Shown: positions 21,187-29,894 of the stretch, in pieces
Numbering within the stretch: position 1 is the stretch's first letter
How the letters are laid out: each line of letters begins with the position of its first letter
Assembly: GCF_019844075.1 (NCBI RefSeq)
Contig: NZ_CP081964.1
Coordinates: 2,604,001-2,668,000, forward strand
Reading direction: 5' to 3'
Length of the DNA: 64,000 bases
DNA from: Curtobacterium sp. TC1
GTDB lineage: Bacteria > Actinomycetota > Actinomycetes > Actinomycetales > Microbacteriaceae
Notes under the pieces: model-generated
Database searches by the model: none
The model's input: the letters and a program-made list of their open reading frames with translations, nothing else
Told to the model about the DNA's origin: nothing
Translations under genes and position numbers: made by a program

Positions 21187-22590
21187 TCAGGGGTAGACCC
21201 GCACCGGCGTGGACACCTGGGTGGACGGACGGACCGGGAACCCGGCGATGCCGTCGTCCCCACGGTAGGTGACGCCGGCCACGACGCCCTCGGCCCCGGA
21301 GATCGAGAGCTGCTTCGCGGTCTGCACCGGCAGGGTCGCCGTCGCGCCCGACAGCACCTGGATGGTGCGCTTCTCGTCGCCGGAGCGGATCGTGATCGCA
21401 CGGTCCTCGCGTGTGGGGTTCACGAAGTTCATGCGGACGCCCTCCCCCGGAGCCACCGCGGTGATGACCTCGTCACCCAGGGGCTCGGCCGAGGCGAACC
21501 ATCCGAGGTCGCTGTTGCCGTCGGCCGTCGGTGAGGTCGTGCGGGCACCGGCGACGACGGGCTGCGTCGACGTGACGGTGAACGAGTACCGGCCGTCCGG
21601 GAAGTCGTCGAGCGCGACGTCGGTCACCACCCCGGGCTCGGCGGTGGCGTTCACGGTCGTACCGCCGCCGTCCGCCGTGGTGATGCCGAGCGTGACGCGT
21701 GCCGACTCCGTGCCCGGGACGAACAGCCGGACCACGGGGGCGGCGTCCGCGGTGTCGTCGCCGCGCTGTGCCTCCTCCGCACCGGCGAGCACGACGCCGG
21801 GGATGACCTGCGAGCGTGACGGCGCGGCGCCGCCGGAGACGATGTCGTAGCCGCCGGGGGTGAGCGTGCGGACGACGGTCTCCTGCATGTGGGCGACGAT
21901 CTGCCCGCCGGAGGACGACACGTGCACGACGGTGGATCCCTGGTCGGACACGAAGCCGGACAGCGGGACGACCTTCTGGGTGTTCGGGGCGACGACGATG
22001 CCGGTCGTGCCGGGGGCGCTGACCGTGCCGGTGCCGTCGTAGATCGCCAGGTCGACGGTCGCGTTCACGTCGGTGGGGTTCGACAGCGTGACGAGGCTGG
22101 TGCGCCCGGTCTCGGTCGAGCCGCCGACGAGCCAGGTCGACTGCGTGGGGTCGTCGCACGACGCCGCCCCGGCACCGACCAGGTCGCCGCTGGAGACGCT
22201 CTGGTAGCTGCTGCCCGCGACCTGCGGTGTGGAGTCGCCCGCGGGGGCCGTGAGCAGCCGCGGGTCGCTGCCGCCGGTGGACGACGGGTCGAGCGAGGAC
22301 CGCTCGACGGTCGAGCCGGTCGTCGCCGTGGCGACGGTGGCGGACCCGACCGTGCTCGCCTGGGTGGCGTCGTTGCCGGAGTCGTCGGACAGTCGCAGGG
22401 CGCTGCCGGCACAGACGCGCTCGGCGTCGGCGGGGACCGGCGTGACGGTCCGGCCGGCCGGGCGACCCGGTTCGGCCGCGGTGCCGTAGGCGTGCGCAGC
22501 GGTGACCGCGCCGGCGGCGACGACCACGGCGATCGCGGTCGCGGTACCGCGGACGACCCAGCGTCGGACGGAACCGGTGGTGGTGCTCAT
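21187..22590 (-). CDS. DUF5719 secreted/anchored protein
   Basis: A 467-aa protein with an N-terminal membrane anchor or signal (about residues 10-32, TATAIAVVVAAGAVTAAHAY) followed by an extracytoplasmic, Ser/Thr/Val-rich beta region typical of DUF5719. Two Cys residues (CAGSAL, ASCDDP) could form a disulfide. Start overlaps the stop of the upstream giant glycosyltransferase as ATGA, a pairing that suggests joint work on a cell-envelope glycan. Function not known. Confidence 0.82.
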   Translation of the reverse strand: MSTTTGSVRRWVVRGTATAIAVVVAAGAVTAAHAYGTAAEPGRPAGRTVTPVPADAERVCAGSALRLSDDSGNDATQASTVGSATVATATTGSTVERSSLDPSSTGGSDPRLLTAPAGDSTPQVAGSSYQSVSSGDLVGAGAASCDDPTQSTWLVGGSTETGRTSLVTLSNPTDVNATVDLAIYDGTGTVSAPGTTGIVVAPNTQKVVPLSGFVSDQGSTVVHVSSSGGQIVAHMQETVVRTLTPGGYDIVSGGAAPSRSQVIPGVVLAGAEEAQRGDDTADAAPVVRLFVPGTESARVTLGITTADGGGTTVNATAEPGVVTDVALDDFPDGRYSFTVTSTQPVVAGARTTSPTADGNSDLGWFASAEPLGDEVITAVAPGEGVRMNFVNPTREDRAITIRSGDEKRTIQVLSGATATLPVQTAKQLSISGAEGVVAGVTYRGDDGIAGFPVRPSTQVSTPVRVYP

Positions 22591-25424
22591 TCGTCGCGCT
22601 CCTCGTCGAAGGTGGTCGCGGGTTCCTCGGCCTCGATGACGTTCGAGGTGGCCCGGCGGCGACGCGGGGCCGTCGGCACGGCGAGCAGGGCGGCGGCGCC
22701 GAACACGACGCCGAGCACGACCAGGTACAGCACGTGCGTGGCACGGGCGGCGGCGGACCCGGTGGTGGTCCGGTCGACGTCGCCCTCGTAGTGGAACAGC
22801 TGCCCGTTCGTGGTCTCGCCGATGCTCGTGAAGAGCGCGTTCTGCCCGATCGCACCCGCGGCCCGGTCGTGCACGCTCTGCGCCTCGGGGTCGTCGCCGG
22901 CGTCGTCGAGCAGGACGAAGCTGATGCCGAGTTCCTGCAGCGCCGGCCGGGGGTCGTAGCCGCTGCGGCTCGCCAGGTTGCCGGCGAGCGTCGCGAGGCG
23001 GGCGCCGGACTCGCTCAGCCGGAGTGCGGTGGCGTCGAGGGTCGACTGGTCGTCGAGGGTGGCACCCTGACCGCGCTCGAGTGCGACGGCGAGCGAACCG
23101 TCGTCCTGCGGCACCACGACGAGCGTGCCGACGTCGGGGTTCGCCTGCGCCTCGGCGTTCACGTAGGCGCTGAGCACCCGGCCGGTGGTCGGCTGGATCG
23201 CGGCGTTGCCGAGGTAGAACGCGGCGAAGGCCGGGGCCACCGCGACGCCGGCGAGCACCGTCGCGACGAGTCCCGTCACCGGAGCGGCCTTCGGCAGCAC
23301 GTCGATGCCGATGCAGGCCGCGACGACGATCGCGAGCCAGTACACCGACAGCCCGCTGCCGGGCCACACGATGGTGGTGGTCGACCCGACGCCGGTGACG
23401 GTCACGTGGGTGGCGGCGAACGCGGTGCCGAAGCCGAGCAGTGCGACGACGAGCGCCGAGCCGGCGACGGCCCAGCGGTGTCCGAGCATCGCGCCGATCG
23501 CGGCAGCGGCGATCGGCACGGCCAGGACGGCCATCACGATCGGCAGCCACGTGCCGACGGCGGCGAGCCCGGACGTGGCGGGCAGCCACCCACTCCAGTC
23601 CGGCAGCGGCTGACCGATCGCCAACTGCAGCGCGGACGGCGCACGGGTGGCCGACGGCACGCCGGGGTCGGCGAAGACCGCGAGGACGTTGCCGCGCGCG
23701 ACCTGCGCGAGGACGAGCGGCAGGAAGAGCACTGCGGTCGGCACCGGGATGAAGGCCCGACGGTGGGCTCGGCGCCACCCGACGACGAGCGCGACCAGCC
23801 ACCCGATCAGCAGGACCGGCAGCAGGGACGGCGCCGAGGCCGCCACGACCGCGAACAGCAGCGAGGCGCCGGACGCCCATGCCCACGAGCGGTGCGCCTC
23901 GAGCACGGCGACGAACAACCACGGCAGTACCAGGTGGGCGATGACGGCACCGAGGTGTCCGGTGGTGACCGCGCCGACGAGGGCCGGGGCGATGGCGTAG
24001 AGCGCGGCGCCGATGACCGGCACCCACTTGCGCGTCGTCACCTTGCGGACCGCGAACCAGGCACCGAGGGCGGACAGCGGGAACGCGACGAGCATCACGA
24101 GCACGACCGACGTGGACGGTGACCAGAACACGATCGAACCGAGCACCGCCAGCACGGCGGCGAAGGGGTCCGACGGACCGGTGAAGCCGGTGCCGAGGGA
24201 GTGCCAGCCGTAGCCGACGTTCTGCCAGAGCTGGCCGACGGTCGTGCTGAGGGGCAGCAGGCCGCCGCCGGTGAGCGCCGGCGAGCCGAGCAGGGGGTAC
24301 AGCGTCACGACGCTCAGGACCGCCGCGGCCAGCACGACCCAGATCCCGCCGTCGCCGAGGAACGACGCCCGCGCGATCGGGGCGTCCTCGACGCGGGCGA
24401 GTTCGACGTCGCGCGAGGTGGTCCGGTGCTCGTGCACCCGACGCCAGCTGACCCGGAGCGGTTCGACGGCGGCCCAGCCGAGCTTCTTCGTGCGGGCGAG
24501 GTTCTTGCGCGCCCGACCGGTGCCGCCGCCGAACGCCACCGCGAACGCCGCGGCGAGCTCCGGGACGACCGCCGCGGGGTGCTTGGCGACGAGGTGGCCG
24601 ATCGCCCGGCCGACGGCGAACGGGACGAGGGTGAGCCAGTGCAGCCAGAGCAGCCCGCCCGGCGCGTAGGTCATCCGGCGGTGGAGCTGTGCCTGCCGGT
24701 GCATGCGGACGCGGCGGGCCTCGGAGACGCGCTTGCGACCGAACTCCTCGATCGGACCGGCCGTGGCGACCTTCGCGCCGGGGACGACGGCCACGCGGTG
24801 CCCGGCCAGGCGGACGCGGACGCAGAAGTCGAGGGCGGCGTCGACGTCCGGCAGCGCCGGGTCGAAGCCGGACAGCTCGGTCCACACCGAACGGCGCACG
24901 AGCATGCCGCCGGCGGCGACCGCGAGCACGTCCGTGTGCCGGTCGTGCTGGCCCTGGTCGAGCTCGTCCTGCACGAGACCGATCGAGCGGCCGAAGCGCG
25001 TCATGCTCTCGCCGAACGCGCGGATCAGCGAGGGGTCGTCGTCGGACACGAGCTTCGGACCCGCCACGACGACGGACGGCGCGATCTCGACGGCGGAGAG
25101 CAGGTCCGCGAGCGCGGTCGGGGACGGTGCGTTGTCGTGCCCGAGCAGCCACAGCCATTCGTCGACGGGCTCGTCGACGACGGCGGGCGGCGCCTCGCGT
25201 TCGCCGCGCGCGACGGCCTCGCCGAAGGGGCGTCCGGCCGGCAGACGCAGCAGCTCGGCGGACCCGCCGAAGGAGAGCCCGGCAGTGGAGCCGTCGATCG
25301 ACCCGACGTCGACGACCACCAGGTTCTCGGGGTGGCGGGTCTGGGCCGCGAGTGCGTCCAGGGTCCGGTCGAGGTGGGCCGCTCCGTTGGCGGCGACGAG
25401 GATCGCGGTGACTCTGGGCTGCAT
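22587..25424 (-). CDS. Giant GT2 glycosyltransferase with multispanning C-terminus
   Basis: A 945-aa fusion: an N-terminal GT-A glycosyltransferase domain (MQPRVTAILVAANGAAHLDR; the metal-binding region includes LPDVDAALDFCVRVRLAGH) of about 270 residues, followed by a membrane-embedded region with 12 or more segments. Proteins of this build occur in actinobacteria next to WhiB and DUF5719 genes and are presumed to modify envelope polysaccharide. ATG 25424 was preferred to a start 10 codons upstream because TAGAGT (25435-25440) is a likely -10 box. Confidence 0.85.
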   Translation of the reverse strand: MQPRVTAILVAANGAAHLDRTLDALAAQTRHPENLVVVDVGSIDGSTAGLSFGGSAELLRLPAGRPFGEAVARGEREAPPAVVDEPVDEWLWLLGHDNAPSPTALADLLSAVEIAPSVVVAGPKLVSDDDPSLIRAFGESMTRFGRSIGLVQDELDQGQHDRHTDVLAVAAGGMLVRRSVWTELSGFDPALPDVDAALDFCVRVRLAGHRVAVVPGAKVATAGPIEEFGRKRVSEARRVRMHRQAQLHRRMTYAPGGLLWLHWLTLVPFAVGRAIGHLVAKHPAAVVPELAAAFAVAFGGGTGRARKNLARTKKLGWAAVEPLRVSWRRVHEHRTTSRDVELARVEDAPIARASFLGDGGIWVVLAAAVLSVVTLYPLLGSPALTGGGLLPLSTTVGQLWQNVGYGWHSLGTGFTGPSDPFAAVLAVLGSIVFWSPSTSVVLVMLVAFPLSALGAWFAVRKVTTRKWVPVIGAALYAIAPALVGAVTTGHLGAVIAHLVLPWLFVAVLEAHRSWAWASGASLLFAVVAASAPSLLPVLLIGWLVALVVGWRRAHRRAFIPVPTAVLFLPLVLAQVARGNVLAVFADPGVPSATRAPSALQLAIGQPLPDWSGWLPATSGLAAVGTWLPIVMAVLAVPIAAAAIGAMLGHRWAVAGSALVVALLGFGTAFAATHVTVTGVGSTTTIVWPGSGLSVYWLAIVVAACIGIDVLPKAAPVTGLVATVLAGVAVAPAFAAFYLGNAAIQPTTGRVLSAYVNAEAQANPDVGTLVVVPQDDGSLAVALERGQGATLDDQSTLDATALRLSESGARLATLAGNLASRSGYDPRPALQELGISFVLLDDAGDDPEAQSVHDRAAGAIGQNALFTSIGETTNGQLFHYEGDVDRTTTGSAAARATHVLYLVVLGVVFGAAALLAVPTAPRRRRATSNVIEAEEPATTFDEERDE

Positions 25425-25434
25425 GACGGGCGTC

Positions 25435-25440
25435 ACTCTA
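25435..25440 (-). promoter_or_regulatory. -10 box of the GT2-DUF5719 operon
   Basis: TAGAGT on the minus strand ends 10 nt before ATG 25424. The leader would be only a few nucleotides long. Confidence 0.35.
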
Positions 25441-25574
25441 CGGTCTGGAGGCACGGCGCCCGCTGCGGACGGCGGCGCGCCGTGAACCTGTGGGAACGTC
25501 AGTGCTGTGTGGAGGACGACTCGACGTGGCCGGCTTCCGGCGCCTTCGTCGCAGGCTCCTCAGGGGCGCAGTCG

Positions 25575-25594
25575 CACGGCGCTGGCGCGCCGTG
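25575..25594 (-). terminator. whiB terminator hairpin
   Basis: CACGGCGC (25575-25582) pairs with GCGCCGTG (25587-25594) around TGGC, starting 7 nt after the whiB stop codon. No T-tract. Confidence 0.5.
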
Positions 25595-25601
25595 ACCGCG
25601 A

Positions 25602-25925
25602 TTACGCCCGCTTGCGCAGCTTGCGACGCTCGCGCTCGGACAGACCGCCCCAGATGCCGAAGCGCTCGTCGTTCTCGAGCGCGTACTCGAGGCACTGCGC
25701 CCGGACCTCGCACGACGTGCAGATCTTCTTCGCTTCGCGCGTGGAGCCGCCCTTCTCGGGGAAGAACGCCTCCGGGTCGGTCTGTGCGCACAGCGAGTCG
25801 ACCTGCCACGCGAGCGGGTTCTCCTCGTCGTCCGTCTCCGGCCGTCGAACACCCGGGACGCCGAGCGCCACGGGGTCGACGTGCCAGTCCTCCGGAACTC
25901 CGGCGTGGAAGTCGGAACCGTTCAC
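25602..25925 (-). CDS. whiB: WhiB-family iron-sulfur regulator (WhiB2-like)
   Basis: WhiB-like protein of about 107 aa. Four Cys (SLCAQTD, ICTSCEVRAQC) bind a [4Fe-4S] cluster, followed by the GIWGG turn and a basic C-terminus (SERERRKLRKRA). Location beside the DUF3499 and zincin-like genes matches WhiB2, a division/septation regulator that works with the main sigma factor. The frame is open to ATG 26024 and beyond, but the promoter at 25984-26012 starts transcription near 25977, so the start must be downstream: GTG 25925 (AGGGG 8 nt before it) or GTG 25934. Confidence 0.9.
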   Translation of the reverse strand: MNGSDFHAGVPEDWHVDPVALGVPGVRRPETDDEENPLAWQVDSLCAQTDPEAFFPEKGGSTREAKKICTSCEVRAQCLEYALENDERFGIWGGLSERERRKLRKRA

Positions 25926-25978
25926 CCTGATCACCCCTGACGTCTCGATAACGGGACCACAACGATTGAAGTCGTTGC

Positions 25979-26012
25979 CTGTAATTACAGCGGTGTCATT
26001 CGCCTGAGTCAA
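25979..26012 (-). promoter_or_regulatory. whiB promoter with palindromic -10 region
   Basis: On the minus strand TTGACT (26007-26012) and TGTAAT (25984-25989) are separated by exactly 17 bp, the best sigma-70-like promoter in the window. The -10 box lies within the perfect 12-bp palindrome CTGTAATTACAG (25979-25990), a candidate operator. The leader to GTG 25925 is about 50 nt. Confidence 0.75.
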
Positions 26013-26045
26013 GTCGCGGATCATAGAAGGCAGTGACCGCTTCGG

Positions 26046-26112
26046 CGTGTCATGTCCCCCGTTTGGGCGTGTCGCGCCCGTTCTGTCGGGGTTCCGGGGG
26101 ACAACTGACACG
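26046..26112 (-). terminator. Nested hairpin after galE
   Basis: CGTGTCA plus GTCCCCC (26046-26060) pair with GGGGGAC and TGACACG (26096-26112), leaving small bulges; the loop contains a second hairpin (GGGCG/CGCCC, 26065-26079). It starts 10 nt past the galE stop and lies just upstream of the whiB promoter. Confidence 0.6.
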
Positions 26113-26122
26113 TCCTCAGCCG

Positions 26123-27085
26123 CTACGAGGCGCTGCGGCGGGCCTCCCACGCGCTCGTGACCATCTCGTCCAGCGTGTGTCGCATCGCCCAGTCCAGGTC
26201 CCGCGTCGCGGCCTCGCCGGTCGCCACGATGCGCGCCGGGTCGCCGGGGCGGCGCGGCGCGATCTCGGGCTCGAAGGCGATCCCGGTGCCCTTCGCCATG
26301 GCGTCCATGATCTGCCGGACGCTCACACCGTCGCCGCTGCCGAGGTTGTAGGCCTGCTCGAGCGGCTCCCCCGCCTCGAGCTTCTGCGCCGCGACGGCGT
26401 GCGAGTGTGCGAGGTCCGCGACGTGGATGTAGTCGCGGACGCAGGTGCCGTCCGGGGTCGCGTAGTCGTCGCCGTTGATCCGCGGGGTGCGACCGGCCAG
26501 CAGCGCGTCGAACACGAGCGGGAACAGGTTGTGCGGGCTGGCGTCGTACAGGTCGGGCTCGCCGGACCCGACGACGTTGAAGTACCGGAGCGAGGTCGTG
26601 GTGAAGCCGGCGGCGACCTCCATGTCGCGCAGCAGCCACTCGCCGATGAGCTTCGACTCGCCGTACGGGGACTCCGGCGCCTTCGGGGTGGACTCGACGA
26701 CGACGTCGACGTCCGGGGTGCCGTACACCGCGGCACTCGACGAGAAGACGGCCTTCGTGACGCCGTTCTCGGCCATCGCGCGGAGCAGCGTCGCCATGCC
26801 GGTGACGTTCTGCTCGTAGGTGTGCAGCGGGCGCTCGACCGAGACGCCGGCGTACTTGAAGCCCGCGACGTGCACCACACCGGTGACGTCGTGCTCCCGC
26901 AGGGTGCGGACGACGAGGTCGCCGTCCAGGATCGTGCCCTCGACGAACGGCACGTCGTCCGGCACGAACGCGCGGAAGCCGCTCGAGAGGTCGTCGAACG
27001 CGACCGTGTCGATGCCGGCCGAGCGCAGTGCTCGGACGACGTGGGACCCGATGTACCCGGCACCGCCGGTGACCAGCCAACTCAT
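26123..27085 (-). CDS. galE: UDP-glucose 4-epimerase
   Basis: A 320-aa extended short-chain dehydrogenase. The NAD motif is TGGAGYIGSH at the N-terminus, the catalytic Tyr-Lys pair is in SPYGESK, and the order FNVVGS then RDYIHVADLA is typical of GalE. It interconverts UDP-glucose and UDP-galactose, supplying galactose for envelope glycans. ATG 27085 is preferred to the GTG three codons upstream since TAGCGT lies 7 nt before it (leaderless). It probably forms its own transcript. Confidence 0.93.
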   Translation of the reverse strand: MSWLVTGGAGYIGSHVVRALRSAGIDTVAFDDLSSGFRAFVPDDVPFVEGTILDGDLVVRTLREHDVTGVVHVAGFKYAGVSVERPLHTYEQNVTGMATLLRAMAENGVTKAVFSSSAAVYGTPDVDVVVESTPKAPESPYGESKLIGEWLLRDMEVAAGFTTTSLRYFNVVGSGEPDLYDASPHNLFPLVFDALLAGRTPRINGDDYATPDGTCVRDYIHVADLAHSHAVAAQKLEAGEPLEQAYNLGSGDGVSVRQIMDAMAKGTGIAFEPEIAPRRPGDPARIVATGEAATRDLDWAMRHTLDEMVTSAWEARRSAS

Positions 27086-27092
27086 GGTCGCC

Positions 27093-27098
27093 ACGCTA
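27093..27098 (-). promoter_or_regulatory. -10 box of leaderless galE
   Basis: TAGCGT on the minus strand, 7 nt before ATG 27085; no Shine-Dalgarno sequence is present. Confidence 0.45.
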
Positions 27099-27180
27099 GC
27101 GGACGAACGAGACGCCCCGGGGCCGGTGTGCGGGACCGCGCCAGGGCGTGCGGCTCCACGCCGGGCCCCGGCCCGTGCCC

Positions 27181-28389
27181 CTAGTGGCCGGTCGCGATGA
27201 ACACCGTCGACGTGACGCCGTTCGACGAGTCGGCCTCCACCGTGACGTCGCCCTCGTCCGGCGTGATGAAGCAGGACTCGCCCTTGCGGAGCAGCGTCGC
27301 GGACGTCGCGCCGACGAGCGTCACGACGCCCTCGGTGCAGATGGCGATCGACGGGCCGGACAGCGGAGCGACCCCGCCGGTGCTCAGCCCGACCGGTCGT
27401 CCGTCCCCGTCGACGCGCAGGAGCGCGAAGCCGACACCCTCGGGGGCGAAGCGGTCCACGCCGGGGGCCAGTCGCTCGGGCTCGAGGACCGGTGCCGGGT
27501 ACGCCGTGAAGTCGAGCACCTGCAGGAGCTCGGGCACGTCGACGTGCTTCGGCGTCAGCCCGCCGCGCAGCACGTTGTCGGACGGTGCCATCAGCTCGAT
27601 GCCGAGTCCGTCGAGGTAGGCGTGGATGTTGCCGGCAGGCAGGTACATGGCCTGCCCCGCGGTGAGGGTCACCCGGTGCATGAGCAGGGAGACGACGATG
27701 CCGGGGTCGCCGGGCCAGCTGGTCGCCAGGTCGCGGACCGTGGCCGTGTTCGGGGTGAGGAGGTCGTCGTCGAGGGCGACGGCGAGGTCGCTCGCCGCCT
27801 GCACCACGGCGAGCGCGGAGTCGTCGGCGGTCTCGAGCCAGCGGACGGTGTCCTCGAGCCCGTGCACCAGGTGCACCTCGAGCGGACCGAGCCGACCGCT
27901 GCCGGCGTCGAGCACGCGGACCTCGGCCAGGGTCTCCTCGACCGGACGGAAGCCGCTCAGTGCCTCGAACCGCTCGCTCAGGGCGACGACGAGCTCGGGC
28001 TTCGGGAACGGGTCCTTGTAGTTGCGCGCCGGGTCGTCGATCGCGATGCCCTCGCGTTCCTCACGCGCGAAGCCGGCCTCGGCCTGCTCCGGGGTCGGGT
28101 GCGCCTGCAACGACAGGGGCGCGGCCGCTGCGAGCACCTTCAGCAGGAACGGCAGACCGGTGCGGTCGTCACCCAGGGCGTCCTGCGGCTCGGCGGCGAT
28201 CCAGTCGAGCAGGGTGTCGGCACCGCCGACCATCGCCGGGTTGACGACCACGCTCGGGCTGCCCGGGTGCGCACCGAGCCAGAGCTCTGCCTGCGGGGCG
28301 CCGGTGACGGTGCGACCGAGGAGCTCGGGGATCGCCGTGACCGAACCCCAGGCGTAGTCGCGGGGGGTGTTCGTGATGCCGAGGAACAT
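27181..28389 (-). CDS. manA: Mannose-6-phosphate isomerase, class I
   Basis: A 402-aa type I phosphomannose isomerase, converting fructose-6-phosphate and mannose-6-phosphate for GDP-mannose supply. The zinc/active-site motif is LSLQAHPTPEQAE, with KPELVVAL further on and a C-terminal cupin-like domain. The start is fixed by a -10 TAGGCT 7 nt upstream. It is divergent from a Wzy-like gene. No phosphomannomutase or GDP-mannose pyrophosphorylase gene is in the window. Confidence 0.95.
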   Translation of the reverse strand: MFLGITNTPRDYAWGSVTAIPELLGRTVTGAPQAELWLGAHPGSPSVVVNPAMVGGADTLLDWIAAEPQDALGDDRTGLPFLLKVLAAAAPLSLQAHPTPEQAEAGFAREEREGIAIDDPARNYKDPFPKPELVVALSERFEALSGFRPVEETLAEVRVLDAGSGRLGPLEVHLVHGLEDTVRWLETADDSALAVVQAASDLAVALDDDLLTPNTATVRDLATSWPGDPGIVVSLLMHRVTLTAGQAMYLPAGNIHAYLDGLGIELMAPSDNVLRGGLTPKHVDVPELLQVLDFTAYPAPVLEPERLAPGVDRFAPEGVGFALLRVDGDGRPVGLSTGGVAPLSGPSIAICTEGVVTLVGATSATLLRKGESCFITPDEGDVTVEADSSNGVTSTVFIATGH

Positions 28390-28396
28390 GGGCGAG

Positions 28397-28402
28397 AGCC
28401 TA
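28397..28402 (-). promoter_or_regulatory. -10 box of leaderless manA
   Basis: TAGGCT on the minus strand, 7 nt before ATG 28389. It is back-to-back with the -10 box at 28442. Confidence 0.5.
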
Positions 28403-28441
28403 CCGGCGGGATCCGGGGACTCCGTGGCCGCCCGCCGCCGG

Positions 28442-28447
28442 TAGCCT
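28442..28447 (+). promoter_or_regulatory. -10 box of leaderless Wzy-like gene
   Basis: TAGCCT lies 6 nt before GTG 28454. Only 39 bp separate it from the divergent manA -10 box, so the two promoters may interfere. Confidence 0.5.
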
Positions 28448-28453
28448 GACGTC

Positions 28454-29833
28454 GTGACGAACACCTGGCCGCTGGCACGCGGGACCGTACCCGAGCGCGA
28501 GGCGTTCGCCTTCGGTGCGACCACGATCTTCGTGCTCTTCGCCGGCGACGCGGTCCCGAACACCCTCACCTGGGTCGGCGCTGGCATCCTGTGGGCGCTC
28601 GTGGCTGCCTGGGGCATCACGATCCTGGTCCGGGCGAAGCCGCCGCTCGTGCGCTCCCCCTGGCCGCTCTGGGCCTTCCTGGCGTGGTGCATGCTGTCGG
28701 TCGTCTGGTCGCACTGGCGCTTCGCGACGATCTCGAGCCTGACCGTGCAGGTGATCTGCGCCGCCGTGGCCTTCACGATCGCCTCCACCCTGACCTGGCG
28801 CCGCATCCTCGACGCGCTCAGCCTCGCGCTCCGCTGGGTGCTGCTGCTCTCGATCCTGTTCGAGGCCGTCGTCGCCGTGTTCGTGCGGCACCCCATCGCG
28901 CCGATCTGGACCGACTACGGCGACGCCGACATCCCGGACGCCTTCTACTTCTCACGCGCCGAGCTCTTCACCGGCGGCCGCATCCAGGGGCTGCCGGGCA
29001 ACGCGAACCTGCTGGCAATGGTCGCGCTGCTCGTCGCGATCGTCGTCGTGCTGCAGCTCGCCGAGGGCCGTATGCGTCGGCAGCGGGCCACCGGCTGGCT
29101 CGTGGTCGCCGCTCTCGGGTTCGTGCTCACCCGCTCGTCGACGGTCATCGCGGCCGCGCTGGTCGTCGCCGTCGTCGCCCTGGTCGCCGTGTGGATGCGC
29201 CGGGTCCCGACGGAGCGACGCACCCCGCGGTACCTGCTGCTCGCGCTCGGCGCACTCGTCGTCGCCGTCGCGGCGTTCGTGCTCCGGGGGCCGGTCTCCG
29301 AACTGCTCGGCAAGGGGTCCGACGCGACCGGACGCGGTGAGATCTGGGCGAAGGTCCTCGGCCTCATCGACCAGCACGCGGTCGTCGGCTGGGGATGGAT
29401 CGGCTACTGGTGGCCCGGCATCCCGACCCTGGCCGACCTGGCCCACCGCAAGGGCGTCACGTACCTGCAGGCGCACGACGCCTACCTGGACGTCTGGATG
29501 CAGACCGGCATCATCGGGCTCGTCCTGTTCCTGCTGTACGTCGTCACGACGCTGTCGCGCTCGTGGGCGTGCGCGACCCGGATCGGCTACGACGCCGCGC
29601 TCCGTCCGCGCACGTTCGACCCGGTGTCGCTCCTGCCGCTGCTCGTCGTCGTCGCACTGCTCGTGCAGTCCGTCGCCGAGTCCCGGCTGCTCTACCAGGG
29701 GAACTGGGTGCTCTTCGCGCTCATCGCGATCAAGACCCGGATCGTCCTGACCGGCGAGGAACCGACCTCGACCGGCGACGGCCCGCGCACCCCGCCGGCG
29801 AAGCGCGAGTTCCGCTGGGCCACCACGCGCTGA
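28454..29833 (+). CDS. O-antigen ligase / Wzy-like membrane protein
   Basis: A 459-aa protein with about 10-12 membrane segments and the Wzy_C-type extracytoplasmic region: GQ/RGEIWAKVLGLI, then GWGWIGYWWPGIP and HDAYLDVWMQTGIIGL, with the conserved Arg and His. Such proteins polymerise or ligate lipid-linked glycans outside the membrane. It shares these motifs with the protein at 31362-32663. The start is decided by the -10 box 6 nt upstream. In a Gram-positive it may attach or polymerise a capsular or wall glycan; the substrate is unknown. Confidence 0.85.
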   Translation: MTNTWPLARGTVPEREAFAFGATTIFVLFAGDAVPNTLTWVGAGILWALVAAWGITILVRAKPPLVRSPWPLWAFLAWCMLSVVWSHWRFATISSLTVQVICAAVAFTIASTLTWRRILDALSLALRWVLLLSILFEAVVAVFVRHPIAPIWTDYGDADIPDAFYFSRAELFTGGRIQGLPGNANLLAMVALLVAIVVVLQLAEGRMRRQRATGWLVVAALGFVLTRSSTVIAAALVVAVVALVAVWMRRVPTERRTPRYLLLALGALVVAVAAFVLRGPVSELLGKGSDATGRGEIWAKVLGLIDQHAVVGWGWIGYWWPGIPTLADLAHRKGVTYLQAHDAYLDVWMQTGIIGLVLFLLYVVTTLSRSWACATRIGYDAALRPRTFDPVSLLPLLVVVALLVQSVAESRLLYQGNWVLFALIAIKTRIVLTGEEPTSTGDGPRTPPAKREFRWATTR

Positions 29834-29861
29834 GCGGCGAACGGCCAGCGGTCAATGGTCA

Positions 29862-29894
29862 GCGGTCCGGTGTCAGCGGTCCGGTGTCAGCGGA
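29862..29894. repeat. 14-bp tandem repeat AGCGGTCCGGTGTC
   Basis: Two perfect 14-bp units plus AGCGG, overlapping the last codons of the leftward membrane protein; further AGCGG(T) copies at 29833-29852 extend the pattern. Confidence 0.7.

Noticed and set aside
22734..24122. Long plus-strand open frames opposite the giant GT2 gene
   Set aside because: His/Gln/Asp/Arg-rich shadow translation; the minus strand is clearly coding.
25935..26024. N-terminal extension of WhiB from ATG 26024
   Set aside because: The promoter lies inside it; the sequence is A/T-richer, has no Shine-Dalgarno sequence before the ATG, and family members are shorter.
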